Shown here in pieces: positions 17,070 through 24,630 of a stretch of 64,000 bases of DNA. A model generated the notes under the pieces. The model had not been told where the DNA came from. It did no database searches and saw only the letters and a list, made by a program, of their open reading frames with translations. The stretch lies in NCBI RefSeq assembly GCF_003438995.1, contig NZ_QSUN01000014.1:31477-95476 (forward strand), written 5' to 3'. The stretch comes from Bacteroides sp. OM05-12. GTDB lineage: Bacteria > Bacteroidota > Bacteroidia > Bacteroidales > Bacteroidaceae. Position 1 is the stretch's first letter. Each line of letters opens with the position of its first letter. Position numbers and translations under genes: made by a program.

Positions 17070-18476
17070 ATGGAAAAGATTCGTAGAACAAGAATTGCAG
17101 ATGTACTGAAATCAGAGAGTTTCGGTACGAAAGTAAATGTCAGGGGATGGGTACGTACTCGCAGAGGCAGTAAGCAAGTAAACTTTATCGCGTTAAATGA
17201 CGGTTCTACTATAAATAATCTGCAGATTGTTGTCGATATTGATAACTTTGATGAAGAGGTGCTGAAGTTGGTTACTACCGGAGCTTGTATCAGTGTGAAC
17301 GGTACATTGGTAGAATCCGTAGGGCAGAAACAGAAAGTGGAAATGCATGCTGACGAGATAGAAGTGCTTGGAGCGGCAGATCCTGCTACTTACCCACTTC
17401 AGAAGAAAGGTCATACGATGGAATTCCTTCGTGAGATTGCTCACCTTCGTCCGCGTACGAATACTTTCGGAGCGGTGTTCCGTATTCGTCATAATATGGC
17501 AATTGCTATTCATAAGTTCTTCCATGACAGAGGCTTTTACTATTTTCATACGCCTATTGTCACGGGATCAGACTGTGAAGGTGCCGGACAAATGTTTCAG
17601 GTGACTACGATGAACCTGTATGATTTGAAGAAAGATGAAAATGGTTCTATCATTTATGATAACGACTTCTTCGGCAAACAGGCAAGTCTTACAGTTTCCG
17701 GTCAGTTGGAAGGTGAATTGGCTGCGACGGCTTTAGGTGCCATCTATACGTTTGGTCCTACTTTCCGCGCCGAGAACTCTAATACTCCGCGTCACTTGGC
17801 TGAGTTTTGGATGATCGAACCGGAGGTTGCCTTCAATGAGATTGAAGATAACATGGATTTGGCGGAAGAGTTTATTAAGTATTGTGTGAAGTGGGCGCTT
17901 GATAATTGCCGTGATGATGTACAGTTCCTGAACGATATGTTTGACAAAGAGCTTATCACTCGTTTGGAAGGTGTGTTGAGAGATGATTTTGTGCGTCTGC
18001 CTTATACGGATGGTATCAAGATTTTGGAAGAGGCTGTAGCTAAAGGACATAAATTTGAATATCCTGTTTATTGGGGAGTTGATTTGGCTTCTGAGCATGA
18101 ACGCTTCTTGGTGGAAGAACATTTCAAACGTCCGGTTATACTGACTGATTATCCGAAAGAAATCAAGGCTTTCTATATGAAGCAGAACGAAGATGGAAAA
18201 ACAGTTCGTGCAATGGACGTGTTATTCCCGAAAATCGGTGAGATTATTGGCGGTTCGGAACGTGAATCGGATTATGATAAATTACTTTCACGTATCAAAG
18301 AGTTGGATATTCCGATGAAAGATATGTGGTGGTATCTGGATACCCGTCGGTTCGGCTCTTGTCCTCACTCCGGTTTCGGCTTGGGCTTTGAGCGTTTGTT
18401 ATTGTTTGTTACTGGTATGACAAATATCCGCGACGTGATTCCGTTCCCGAGAACACCGAAGAATGCAGAATTTTAA
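17070..18476 (+). CDS. asnS: Asparaginyl-tRNA synthetase
   Basis: This 468-residue class IIb synthetase charges tRNA-Asn. It has an N-terminal OB-fold anticodon-binding domain ([25 protein letters not shown]) and a class II catalytic core with motif 2 ([22 protein letters not shown]) and motif 3 ([16 protein letters not shown]). The ending [16 protein letters not shown] is typical of AsnS and differs from AspS. It follows the rluB-like gene by 30 bp, so the two are probably cotranscribed. Confidence 0.96.
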   Translation: MEKIRRTRIADVLKSESFGTKVNVRGWVRTRRGSKQVNFIALNDGSTINNLQIVVDIDNFDEEVLKLVTTGACISVNGTLVESVGQKQKVEMHADEIEVLGAADPATYPLQKKGHTMEFLREIAHLRPRTNTFGAVFRIRHNMAIAIHKFFHDRGFYYFHTPIVTGSDCEGAGQMFQVTTMNLYDLKKDENGSIIYDNDFFGKQASLTVSGQLEGELAATALGAIYTFGPTFRAENSNTPRHLAEFWMIEPEVAFNEIEDNMDLAEEFIKYCVKWALDNCRDDVQFLNDMFDKELITRLEGVLRDDFVRLPYTDGIKILEEAVAKGHKFEYPVYWGVDLASEHERFLVEEHFKRPVILTDYPKEIKAFYMKQNEDGKTVRAMDVLFPKIGEIIGGSERESDYDKLLSRIKELDIPMKDMWWYLDTRRFGSCPHSGFGLGFERLLLFVTGMTNIRDVIPFPRTPKNAEF

Positions 18477-18500
18477 TAAGAGTTTTAATAACTGAAATAG

Positions 18501-18538
18501 AAGGGGATAGATCAGAGATGGTTTATCCCCTTATCTTT
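18501..18538 (+). terminator. Terminator after asnS
   Basis: AAGGGGATA (18501-18509) pairs perfectly with TATCCCCTT (18524-18532) and is followed by ATCTTTT. Confidence 0.8.
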
Positions 18539-18674
18539 TGCTGGAAATGAAAAATATGAATGAAAGCATTTGATTTATAGATTAATTTTGTAATTTTGGA
18601 AATACATTGATTCTGTATAAAGTTTCTTTGTGGCCTTGTTGACAAGCCTTTTATTAACTATAATATATATAGGT

Positions 18675-19169
18675 ATGAAACAACACTATTCTTTTATCAT
18701 TCTGGCAGCGATGCTGCTGGGGGTAATAAATGTCATGGCGCAAGAAACTGATAGTAGTTTTAAGCCTGCCAATCTGAAAGGTATCTGGCAAATGTGTTTT
18801 TATGTATCAGAGTCGCCTGATATTCCCGGTGAATTGAAGCCCGGCAATACTTTTAAAGTCTTGACCGATGATGGACACATCACAAATTTTACAGTCATTC
18901 CTAATAAAGGGGCAATTATTACGGGAGAAGGCTTGTATGAACAAACTTCGGATAATACGTATGTAGAAAATATCAGCCGTTCTATTCATCTTCCCATGCT
19001 TAATGGTAAACCTAATACTCTGACTTTTGAGATACAGGAAAACCGATTGTTGAAGCTTAAATTCTATATAGAAAAAGATGAGTATGGGAATACAGTGGAT
19101 ACGTGGTATCACGAAATATGGATGAGAGTTAATATGCCGCCGAAATATCCGAAAGATTTAGTTCGGTAA
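18675..19169 (+). CDS. Secreted protein of unknown function (DUF4488-like)
   Basis: I start at 18675 (MKQHYSFIILAAMLLGVINVMAQ, a signal peptide), giving 164 residues. A TTG start at 18630 would add 15 residues before the signal. The mature part begins with ETDSSFKPANLKGIWQMCFYV and is rich in beta strands (IITGEGLYEQTSDNTYVENI, TLTFEIQENRLLKLKFYIE, DTWYHEIWMRV), in a lipocalin-like pattern that I associate with the Bacteroides DUF4488 family. It is probably periplasmic. Neither ligand nor partner is evident. Confidence 0.7.
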   Translation: MKQHYSFIILAAMLLGVINVMAQETDSSFKPANLKGIWQMCFYVSESPDIPGELKPGNTFKVLTDDGHITNFTVIPNKGAIITGEGLYEQTSDNTYVENISRSIHLPMLNGKPNTLTFEIQENRLLKLKFYIEKDEYGNTVDTWYHEIWMRVNMPPKYPKDLVR

Positions 19170-19271
19170 TGTAGAATGGATGAGATCTCTTTGTGGATCA
19201 GATACTTGTCTTTTATTTGGTTTAATCGTATAGCATAGGGACGTATTGTGTATTAGTACGTGTCGTTCAAC

Positions 19272-19352
19272 ATACGGTCGATTGATTACAAACGATAGGA
19301 GTTTGCAGACAAACGACCGTATGTTTGTCATCAATCGACCGTATGTTCTTTT
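19272..19352 (+). repeat. Dispersed intergenic repeat, partial copy B
   Basis: The segment matches the first 80 bp of copies A (7418) and C (33451, reverse). It holds the dyad ATACGGTCGATTG with ACGACCGTAT, followed by a second inverted ATCGACCGTATG. The 22-bp tandem part of the full element is missing. Confidence 0.8.
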
Positions 19353-19485
19353 AAACAGAACTGCACTCCTAAAAGTTGGACGGCTTTGATTTTTGTTTGA
19401 ATTGCATAGAAATGGAAATTTGTGTGCTGTACACTTGGATGGAATACTAGATTTGGTGTTCCTAAAAGATAAATGAGCATATTTC

Positions 19486-19515
19486 TTTGTCGTAAATAAT
19501 TTATATATATCTTTG
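19486..19515 (+). promoter_or_regulatory. Promoter for the lipoprotein/barrel gene at 19562
   Basis: TTTG (19486-19489) and TATCTTTG (19508-19515) are spaced by 18 bp, close to the 19-bp consensus. Confidence 0.65.
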
Positions 19516-19561
19516 CGGATATTAAAACAAAGCGACAAACATTTTAATAGACTAAATTATA

Positions 19562-20578
19562 ATGAAAAAAACAAATCTACTTCTATGCACGCTGTTTCTG
19601 GTTTTTATATTGACAAGTTGTTCGCCAAGAATAACAACTACTGTTTTTAAACAATATCCTCCTGTGGATAAAACAGCTCCGGTACGCGTGTTTGAATATG
19701 GAGAGCAAGCGCCGGAGTCATCAGAGGTTTTAGGCATGGTTGCAATTACGGATAAAGGTTTTACAACGAAATGTGATTATGAAAGCGTAAAAGGTTTTGC
19801 CATGGAAGAAACGCGTAGAATGGGAGGAAATGCTTTTCAGGTGACAGATCATCGGTTGCCTAATTTTTGGGGCAGTACTTGTCATGAGATTGCAGGTACG
19901 GCTTTGCGGATACTATTGGAAGATTCTACTCTCAATCAAAAACCGCCTTTTAAAATAGAAGATGGCTATCGGCAAGCTTATGGAGTTCGAAGAAGACTCT
20001 ATCAGACAAGTCCGTTTGATTTTACTCTCAACGTGGGTTATGGTGTTATTTATAATCGTACAAAAGGATTGGACAGGTCAGAAAAACGCGCGGAGAGAGA
20101 ATTAAGTAACGGTTTGACTTGGGATGCTACCTTTCATCAATATTTCAAAAACAATATGGGGTGGGGTATTCAATATTCCGGATATAATTCGTCTACAACC
20201 TTCTCCGGGTTCGATCATAATGTATTACTTACTTATATTGCTCCTCAATATTCATTGAAAGCAGTGTGGGAAAAGTGGGAAATGAAATACGAACTGGGAG
20301 TCGGTTATATGAGGTATTATAATAAGGTGACGGCTCCGCAAGGTGTTGGGGCGGTCTATGGGAATACCATCGCGGCAAATATGACGCTTGGCTTCGAGTA
20401 TAAGCTGTCCAAACACTTCGGATTGGGTGTCGATTTAGGATTGGTCGGTGGCTCGTTTGGCAAATTGAAGTATAAAAATCTTATCCCGGAAAGAGAATTG
20501 GGAGAGGATGAAAGAATGGGAGTCGAACGTGTTAATTTCACACTCGGATTCAGGTATTATATAGGTAGAAAGAAGTAG
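19562..20578 (+). CDS. Lipoprotein with C-terminal outer-membrane barrel-like domain
   Basis: The 338-residue product has a lipoprotein signal (MKKTNLLLCTLFLVFILTSC, Cys20). Residues of about 40-120 form a small alpha/beta domain (VRVFEYGEQAPESSEVLGMV ... EETRRMGGNAFQVTDHRLP) loosely like YbjQ-type folds. From about residue 155 the sequence consists of amphipathic strands ending with aromatic residues (FTLNVGYGVIYN, YELGVGYMRYYN, VNFTLGFRYYIG), as in outer-membrane barrels. I do not recognise the family, and the function is unknown. Confidence 0.7.
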   Translation: MKKTNLLLCTLFLVFILTSCSPRITTTVFKQYPPVDKTAPVRVFEYGEQAPESSEVLGMVAITDKGFTTKCDYESVKGFAMEETRRMGGNAFQVTDHRLPNFWGSTCHEIAGTALRILLEDSTLNQKPPFKIEDGYRQAYGVRRRLYQTSPFDFTLNVGYGVIYNRTKGLDRSEKRAERELSNGLTWDATFHQYFKNNMGWGIQYSGYNSSTTFSGFDHNVLLTYIAPQYSLKAVWEKWEMKYELGVGYMRYYNKVTAPQGVGAVYGNTIAANMTLGFEYKLSKHFGLGVDLGLVGGSFGKLKYKNLIPERELGEDERMGVERVNFTLGFRYYIGRKK

Positions 20579-20626
20579 AGAACCATTTCTTCCATTTATC
20601 TAATAATCAAAAAACAAGAGATTTCT

Positions 20627-20657
20627 TTTGCCATTTCAAAGAAAAGCAGTACTTTTG
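20627..20657 (+). promoter_or_regulatory. Promoter of the rplM operon
   Basis: TTTG (20627-20630) and TACTTTTG (20650-20657) are separated by exactly 19 bp, a full consensus match. The transcript would start near 20664 and carry a leader of about 120 nt. Confidence 0.85.
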
Positions 20658-20698
20658 CAAGCCGATTATTATCCGAACGGATAAGATTTTAATAATAA

Positions 20699-20739
20699 GC
20701 GTGTTATGTAGCTCTTGCCGTTGATGGCTGGAGGCACGC
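20699..20739 (+). ncRNA. Structured leader hairpin upstream of rplM (candidate r-protein leader)
   Basis: GCGTG (20699-20703) pairs with CACGC (20735-20739). Inside, CTC pairs with GAG and GCC with GGC around a GTTGAT loop, giving a stem interrupted by internal loops. Ribosomal operons are often autoregulated by such leaders. No T-run suggests a plain terminator here, although a short T stretch follows after GAAAAAAG. Confidence 0.45.
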
Positions 20740-20783
20740 GAAAAAAGTTTTTTAGTAGTTAACAATTTAAAAAGAATTTAAGA

Positions 20784-21245
20784 GTGGATACTTTAAGTTA
20801 CAAGACCATTTCTGCAAACAAAGCAACAGCCACTAAAGAGTGGGTCGTTGTGGATGCTACCGATCAGGTGTTGGGTCGCCTCGGTGCTAAAGTTGCGAAA
20901 CTGTTGAGAGGAAAGTACAAACCAAACTTTACTCCTCACGTAGATTGCGGTGATAATGTTATTATCATCAATGCAGACAAAGTAAAATTAACCGGAAACA
21001 AGTGGACTGACCGTGTTTATTTGTCATATACAGGCTATCCTGGCGGACAAAAGGAAATGACTCCTGCACGTTTGATCGCTAAACCGAACGGTGAAGAAAG
21101 ACTTATGAAGAAAGTCGTTAAAGGTATGCTTCCCAAGAACAGACTGGGAGCGAAATTATTGGGTAACCTTTATGTTTACGCAGGTAGCGAACACAAACAT
21201 GAAGCTCAAAGCCCGAAAACAATTGATATAAACTTACTTAAATAA
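20784..21245 (+). CDS. rplM: 50S ribosomal protein L13
   Basis: The 153-residue uL13 is recognised by EWVVVDATDQVLGRLGAKVAKLLRGKYKPNFTPHVDCGDNVIIINADK in short blocks, and by the C-terminal GMLPKNRLGAKLLGNLYVYAGSEHKHEAQ. The start codon is GTG at 20784. No in-frame ATG precedes it, and the reading MDTLSYKTIS agrees with the Bacteroides L13 N-terminus as I remember it. The use of GTG could be regulatory. rpsI follows 6 bp later, the common L13-S9 pair. Confidence 0.96.
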   Translation: MDTLSYKTISANKATATKEWVVVDATDQVLGRLGAKVAKLLRGKYKPNFTPHVDCGDNVIIINADKVKLTGNKWTDRVYLSYTGYPGGQKEMTPARLIAKPNGEERLMKKVVKGMLPKNRLGAKLLGNLYVYAGSEHKHEAQSPKTIDINLLK

Positions 21246-21251
21246 TAAATA

Positions 21252-21638
21252 ATGGAAGTAGTAAATGCATTAGGCAGACGTAAACGCGCTATTGCTCGCG
21301 TATTCGTAAGCGAAGGTACAGGAAAGATTACTATAAATAAGAGAGACCTCGCAGAGTACTTTCCATCAACTATTCTTCAGTATGTTGTAAAACAACCATT
21401 GAATAAACTTGAAGTTGCTGAGAAGTATGACATCAAAGTTAACCTTTGTGGCGGTGGTTTCACCGGACAATCACAAGCTTTGCGTTTAGCTATCTCTCGC
21501 GCTTTGGTGAAAATCAATGCTGATGATAAAAAAGCTCTTCGTGCAGAAGGATTTATGACTCGCGATCCTCGTTCTGTTGAACGTAAGAAACCTGGTCAGC
21601 CGAAAGCTCGTAGAAGATTCCAGTTCAGTAAACGTTAA
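21252..21638 (+). CDS. rpsI: 30S ribosomal protein S9
   Basis: The 128-residue uS9 starts MEVVNALGRRKRAIARVFV and ends with the characteristic RRRFQFSKR, whose basic tail reaches the P-site tRNA. GGGFTGQSQALRLAISRAL is the conserved core. It is cotranscribed with rplM. Confidence 0.97.
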   Translation: MEVVNALGRRKRAIARVFVSEGTGKITINKRDLAEYFPSTILQYVVKQPLNKLEVAEKYDIKVNLCGGGFTGQSQALRLAISRALVKINADDKKALRAEGFMTRDPRSVERKKPGQPKARRRFQFSKR

Positions 21639-21675
21639 TATTTGCTGGAAGATTCTGGCGGGATTACGTTTAGTA

Positions 21676-21721
21676 TCTAAACTACCGGGATTCAAGATGA
21701 CTACCCGGCGGTTGGTTTAGA
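21676..21721 (+). ncRNA. Structured leader upstream of rpsB (candidate S2 autoregulatory element)
   Basis: TCTAAAC (21676-21682) pairs with GTTTAGA (21715-21721), and CCGGG (21685-21689) pairs with CCCGG (21704-21708) inside it, leaving an asymmetric internal loop. The element lies 38 nt ahead of the rpsB ATG and is not followed by a T-run, so it looks like a protein-binding leader more than a terminator. Confidence 0.45.
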
Positions 21722-21759
21722 AAAACAAAAAAGAAAGTAAACGATTAAAAGAAAAAACA

Positions 21760-22596
21760 ATGTCAAGAACAAATTTTGATACATTATTGGAAGCTGGTTG
21801 CCACTTCGGTCACCTTAAGAGAAAATGGAATCCGGCAATGGCTCCTTATATTTTCATGGAACGTAATGGTATTCATATCATTGACCTCCATAAAACTGTC
21901 GCTAAGATAGACGAAGCTGCTGAAGCTTTGAAACAAATCGCAAAATCAGGAAAGAAAGTCCTGTTTGTTGCTACTAAAAAACAAGCAAAACAAGTTGTGG
22001 CTGACAAAGCTACATCTGTAAATATGCCTTATGTAATCGAGCGTTGGCCGGGTGGTATGTTGACTAACTTCCCGACTATCCGTAAGGCTGTTAAGAAGAT
22101 GGCTACTATCGATAAGTTAACTAGCGATGGTACTTTCTCTAATCTCTCTAAGAGAGAAATTCTTCAAATTTCACGTCAACGTGCTAAATTGGAAAAGAAC
22201 CTAGGTTCTATCGCTGATTTGACCCGTCTTCCTTCTGCATTGTTCGTAATCGACGTAATGAAGGAAAATATTGCAGTTCGTGAAGCTAACCGTTTAGGTA
22301 TTCCTGTGTTTGCTGTCGTAGATACCAATTCAGATCCTAGCAATGTAGATTTCGTTATCCCTGCAAATGATGACGCTACAAAATCTATCGAGGTAATCCT
22401 TGATGCTTGTTGTGCTGCAATGGCAGAAGGTTTAGAGGAAAGAAAGGCTGAAAAAGTTGATATGGAAGCTGCCGGTGAGGCTCCTGCTACTAAGGGAAAG
22501 AAAAAATCAGCAAAAGCAAGATTGGACAAAGCTGAAGAAGAAGCAATCAATGCTGCTAAAGCTGCCGCTTTCTTGAAAGAAGACGAAGAAGCTTAA
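21760..22596 (+). CDS. rpsB: 30S ribosomal protein S2
   Basis: The 278-residue uS2 has the conserved LLEAGCHFGHLKRKWNPAMAPYIF, ERWPGGMLTNF and VFAVVDTNSDPSNVDFVIPANDDA. The last 55 residues are a Lys/Ala/Glu-rich tail (KGKKKSAKARLDKAEEEA) beyond the usual fold of about 230-240 residues, as I recall from other Bacteroidales. It is followed by tsf, the classical S2/EF-Ts pair, with a long hairpin between them. Confidence 0.97.
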   Translation: MSRTNFDTLLEAGCHFGHLKRKWNPAMAPYIFMERNGIHIIDLHKTVAKIDEAAEALKQIAKSGKKVLFVATKKQAKQVVADKATSVNMPYVIERWPGGMLTNFPTIRKAVKKMATIDKLTSDGTFSNLSKREILQISRQRAKLEKNLGSIADLTRLPSALFVIDVMKENIAVREANRLGIPVFAVVDTNSDPSNVDFVIPANDDATKSIEVILDACCAAMAEGLEERKAEKVDMEAAGEAPATKGKKKSAKARLDKAEEEAINAAKAAAFLKEDEEA

Positions 22597-22601
22597 TATA
22601 A

Positions 22602-22686
22602 TTGAGAGTTGAGGGTTGAGAATTGAAAGTGGAGAGTCATGCTTATATAACTCTCAATTCTCAACTTTCGACTCTCAACTGTTTTT
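22602..22686 (+). repeat. Long GAGAGTTGAG-type hairpin between rpsB and tsf
   Basis: The arm at about 22602-22637 (repeats of GAGAGTTGAG/GAATTGA) is complementary over about 30 positions, with several G-T pairs, to 22650-22681, and GTTTTT follows. The loop is CATGCTTATATA. It could act as a partial terminator that sets the S2 to EF-Ts ratio, or as an mRNA stabiliser. Similar sequences are dispersed in Bacteroides genomes, as I recall. Confidence 0.7.
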
Positions 22687-22721
22687 AAACTAATATTAAA
22701 CCCAATAAAATAAAGAAGACT

Positions 22722-23546
22722 ATGGCTGTAAGTATGGCTGATATAACCAAGCTGCGTAAAATGACGGGAGCTGGTATGATGGATTGTAAAAATGCACTGG
22801 CTGATGCGGAAGGAGATTTCGACAAGGCAATGGAGATCATCCGTAAAAAAGGACAGGCTGTTGCTGCGAAACGTTCTGACCGTGAAGCTTCAGAAGGTTG
22901 TGTACTTGCTAAAAGCGCAGGTGAATTTGCTGCAATCATCGCTTTGAAATGTGAAACAGACTTCGTTGCAAAGAATGCTGACTTCGTTAAGTTAACTCAA
23001 GATATTTTGGATGCTGCCGTTGCTAACAAATGCAAGACATTGGATGAAGTGAAAGCTCTTCCGATGGGTAATGCAACTGTTGCTGAAGCAGTGGTTGATC
23101 GTAGTGGTATCACAGGTGAGAAAATGGAATTAGACGGATATATGTTCGTTGAAGGTCCTGCAACTGCAGTTTATAACCACCAAGGAAAGAATGCGCTTTG
23201 TACAATTGCTGCTTTCAATAAGGCTGCTGATGAAAAAGTTGCTCATGAAGTTGTTATGCAGATTGCTGCGATGAATCCGCTTTCTATTGATGAAAAAGAT
23301 TTAGATCCTGTAATTTTGGAACGTGAAAAAGAAATTGCAGCAGATAAAGCTCGTCAAGAAGGTAAGCCTGAAAATATGATTGAGAAAATCGCTATGGGCC
23401 GTATCAGCAAATTCTACAAAGAAGTTTGTTTGTTGAAGCAAGAGGATATTATGGATCCTAAGAAAACTGTAGCTGATGTCTTGAAAGATTCAGATAAAGA
23501 TTTGACGGTTGTTGCTTTCAAACGTTTTACATTAAGAGCAGAATAA
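22722..23546 (+). CDS. tsf: Elongation factor Ts
   Basis: The 274-residue product is the EF-Tu nucleotide exchange factor. Residues 1-60 hold the UBA-like N-terminal domain with LRKMTGAGMMDCKNAL and KAMEIIRKKGQAVAAKR, followed by the core domain with ALKCETDFVAKN. The C-terminus, PKKTVADVLKDSDKDLTVVAFKRFTLRAE, is complete. It is compact compared with the longer (about 330-residue) EF-Ts that I recall from common gut Bacteroides. Confidence 0.96.
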   Translation: MAVSMADITKLRKMTGAGMMDCKNALADAEGDFDKAMEIIRKKGQAVAAKRSDREASEGCVLAKSAGEFAAIIALKCETDFVAKNADFVKLTQDILDAAVANKCKTLDEVKALPMGNATVAEAVVDRSGITGEKMELDGYMFVEGPATAVYNHQGKNALCTIAAFNKAADEKVAHEVVMQIAAMNPLSIDEKDLDPVILEREKEIAADKARQEGKPENMIEKIAMGRISKFYKEVCLLKQEDIMDPKKTVADVLKDSDKDLTVVAFKRFTLRAE

Positions 23547-23569
23547 GCCAATAACTGAATAAATAGGAA

Positions 23570-23637
23570 AACTGTCTCAAATTAAACTACCATGATCTTC
23601 TATCATCAGTAGTTTAATTTGAGACAGTTCTTTTTTT
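23570..23637. terminator. Strong bidirectional terminator after tsf
   Basis: A 21-bp perfect stem (23570-23590 with 23609-23629) and seven T residues lie between tsf and the convergent glycosyltransferase gene. The T-run reaches into the last codon of that gene. Confidence 0.95.
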
Positions 23638-24475
23638 ATTTTTGTCTTTGAAGATGCAAAGCGATTCCTAGCTTGCATATATATTCTTTTCGTTGTTGTT
23701 TTGTCATACCTTTATTCATATTTTCCGATTGATCTGTCCATGAACGAGGATGGTTTAAATGATATTGGACTGCAAGATTTCTTAAAGAGTAGAATTTATA
23801 TCCTGCCATTTTAAAGCGCCATACTAAGTCTGTATCTTCCCCATAGGCTGGTTTGTCGTAATCTTCGTCGAAACCATTAATACTCATAATTGCAGTTTTT
23901 GAAAATGACATGTTGCATCCTGTCAGATAGTCCAGTTTCCTTAATTTGGGTATGAATGCCATGAATCCTGTAGGCGAACAAAATATACCCTCTTCCGGTC
24001 TTTTTATACCATCGCTTTTTATTAATGCTTTCCAGATAATGAACTGTATCTTTTGTATATGTTGGGTTGATTTCAGCACCTGCGTGGATTGTTCTTCGTT
24101 TAGGAAGACTCGCAGCCCGGCAAGAATCCTGTCTTGTTGAAAATATGTGGTATGTATTTCAATGAAGCGGGGATGAAGAATGCAATCGCCATCGATGAAT
24201 ATCAATTGTTCTGCACTGGCTGCAAGGATTGCTCTATTTAAAGCTCTGTTCTTTCTCCATCCTAAATCTTCCTGTACTAAGTGCTTATGGGGATTTTGGA
24301 ATGGATAGTTATCAATAAACCTTTTTACCTCTGGGTCATTACCATCTTCTGAAATAATAATCTCAAAGTTTTGTTCCGTTTGGAAAGGTAAACTGTCTAA
24401 AACTGCCTTTAAGAATACACAGTTTTTATAGATTGAAATGATAAGACTTGCTTTGCAGCCTGAATTATTTTTCAT
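23636..24475 (-). CDS. Family 2 glycosyltransferase
   Basis: This 279-residue GT2 enzyme has an N-terminal nucleotide-sugar domain (SLIISIYKNCVFLKAVLDSL, IIISEDGND) with the metal-binding DGD at residues 95-97 (LIFIDGDC). A C-terminal galactosyltransferase-like segment (LTGCNMSFSKTAIMSINGFDEDY, YGEDTDLVWRFKMAGY) follows. It has no membrane segment. It is the last gene of the minus-strand LPS cluster, separated from the LtaS-like gene by 128 bp, so it could be part of that transcript or independent. The donor sugar and acceptor cannot be read from the sequence. Confidence 0.9.
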   Translation of the reverse strand: MKNNSGCKASLIISIYKNCVFLKAVLDSLPFQTEQNFEIIISEDGNDPEVKRFIDNYPFQNPHKHLVQEDLGWRKNRALNRAILAASAEQLIFIDGDCILHPRFIEIHTTYFQQDRILAGLRVFLNEEQSTQVLKSTQHIQKIQFIIWKALIKSDGIKRPEEGIFCSPTGFMAFIPKLRKLDYLTGCNMSFSKTAIMSINGFDEDYDKPAYGEDTDLVWRFKMAGYKFYSLRNLAVQYHLNHPRSWTDQSENMNKGMTKQQRKEYICKLGIALHLQRQK

Positions 24476-24476
24476 T

Positions 24477-24630
24477 GGAATTGTCGTGTTTATTATTAAT
24501 TTCTATTATATTATATATATCAACAGCTGAGACCATCATGTAATCTCCGCACTATTTTATTAGAATTGTCGTGTTTATTGCTGCCTTTTACCTGTTATCT
24601 AATCTATCTACTGCTTAGGTCATCATATAA
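24477..24630. repeat. Degenerate tandem duplication of about 85 bp
   Basis: GAATTGTCGTGTTTATT occurs at 24478 and again at 24563. CATCATGTAAT near 24534 corresponds to CATCATATAAT near 24620. The second unit contains the 3' end of the LtaS-like gene, so the spacer seems to have arisen by a local duplication that later decayed. Confidence 0.55.

Larger units (their letters stand above)
19170..19561. other. Intergenic region with partial dispersed repeat
   Basis: This 392-bp stretch contains the partial repeat copy B (19272-19352) and, at its end, the promoter of the next gene. No ORF has family features. Confidence 0.7.
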
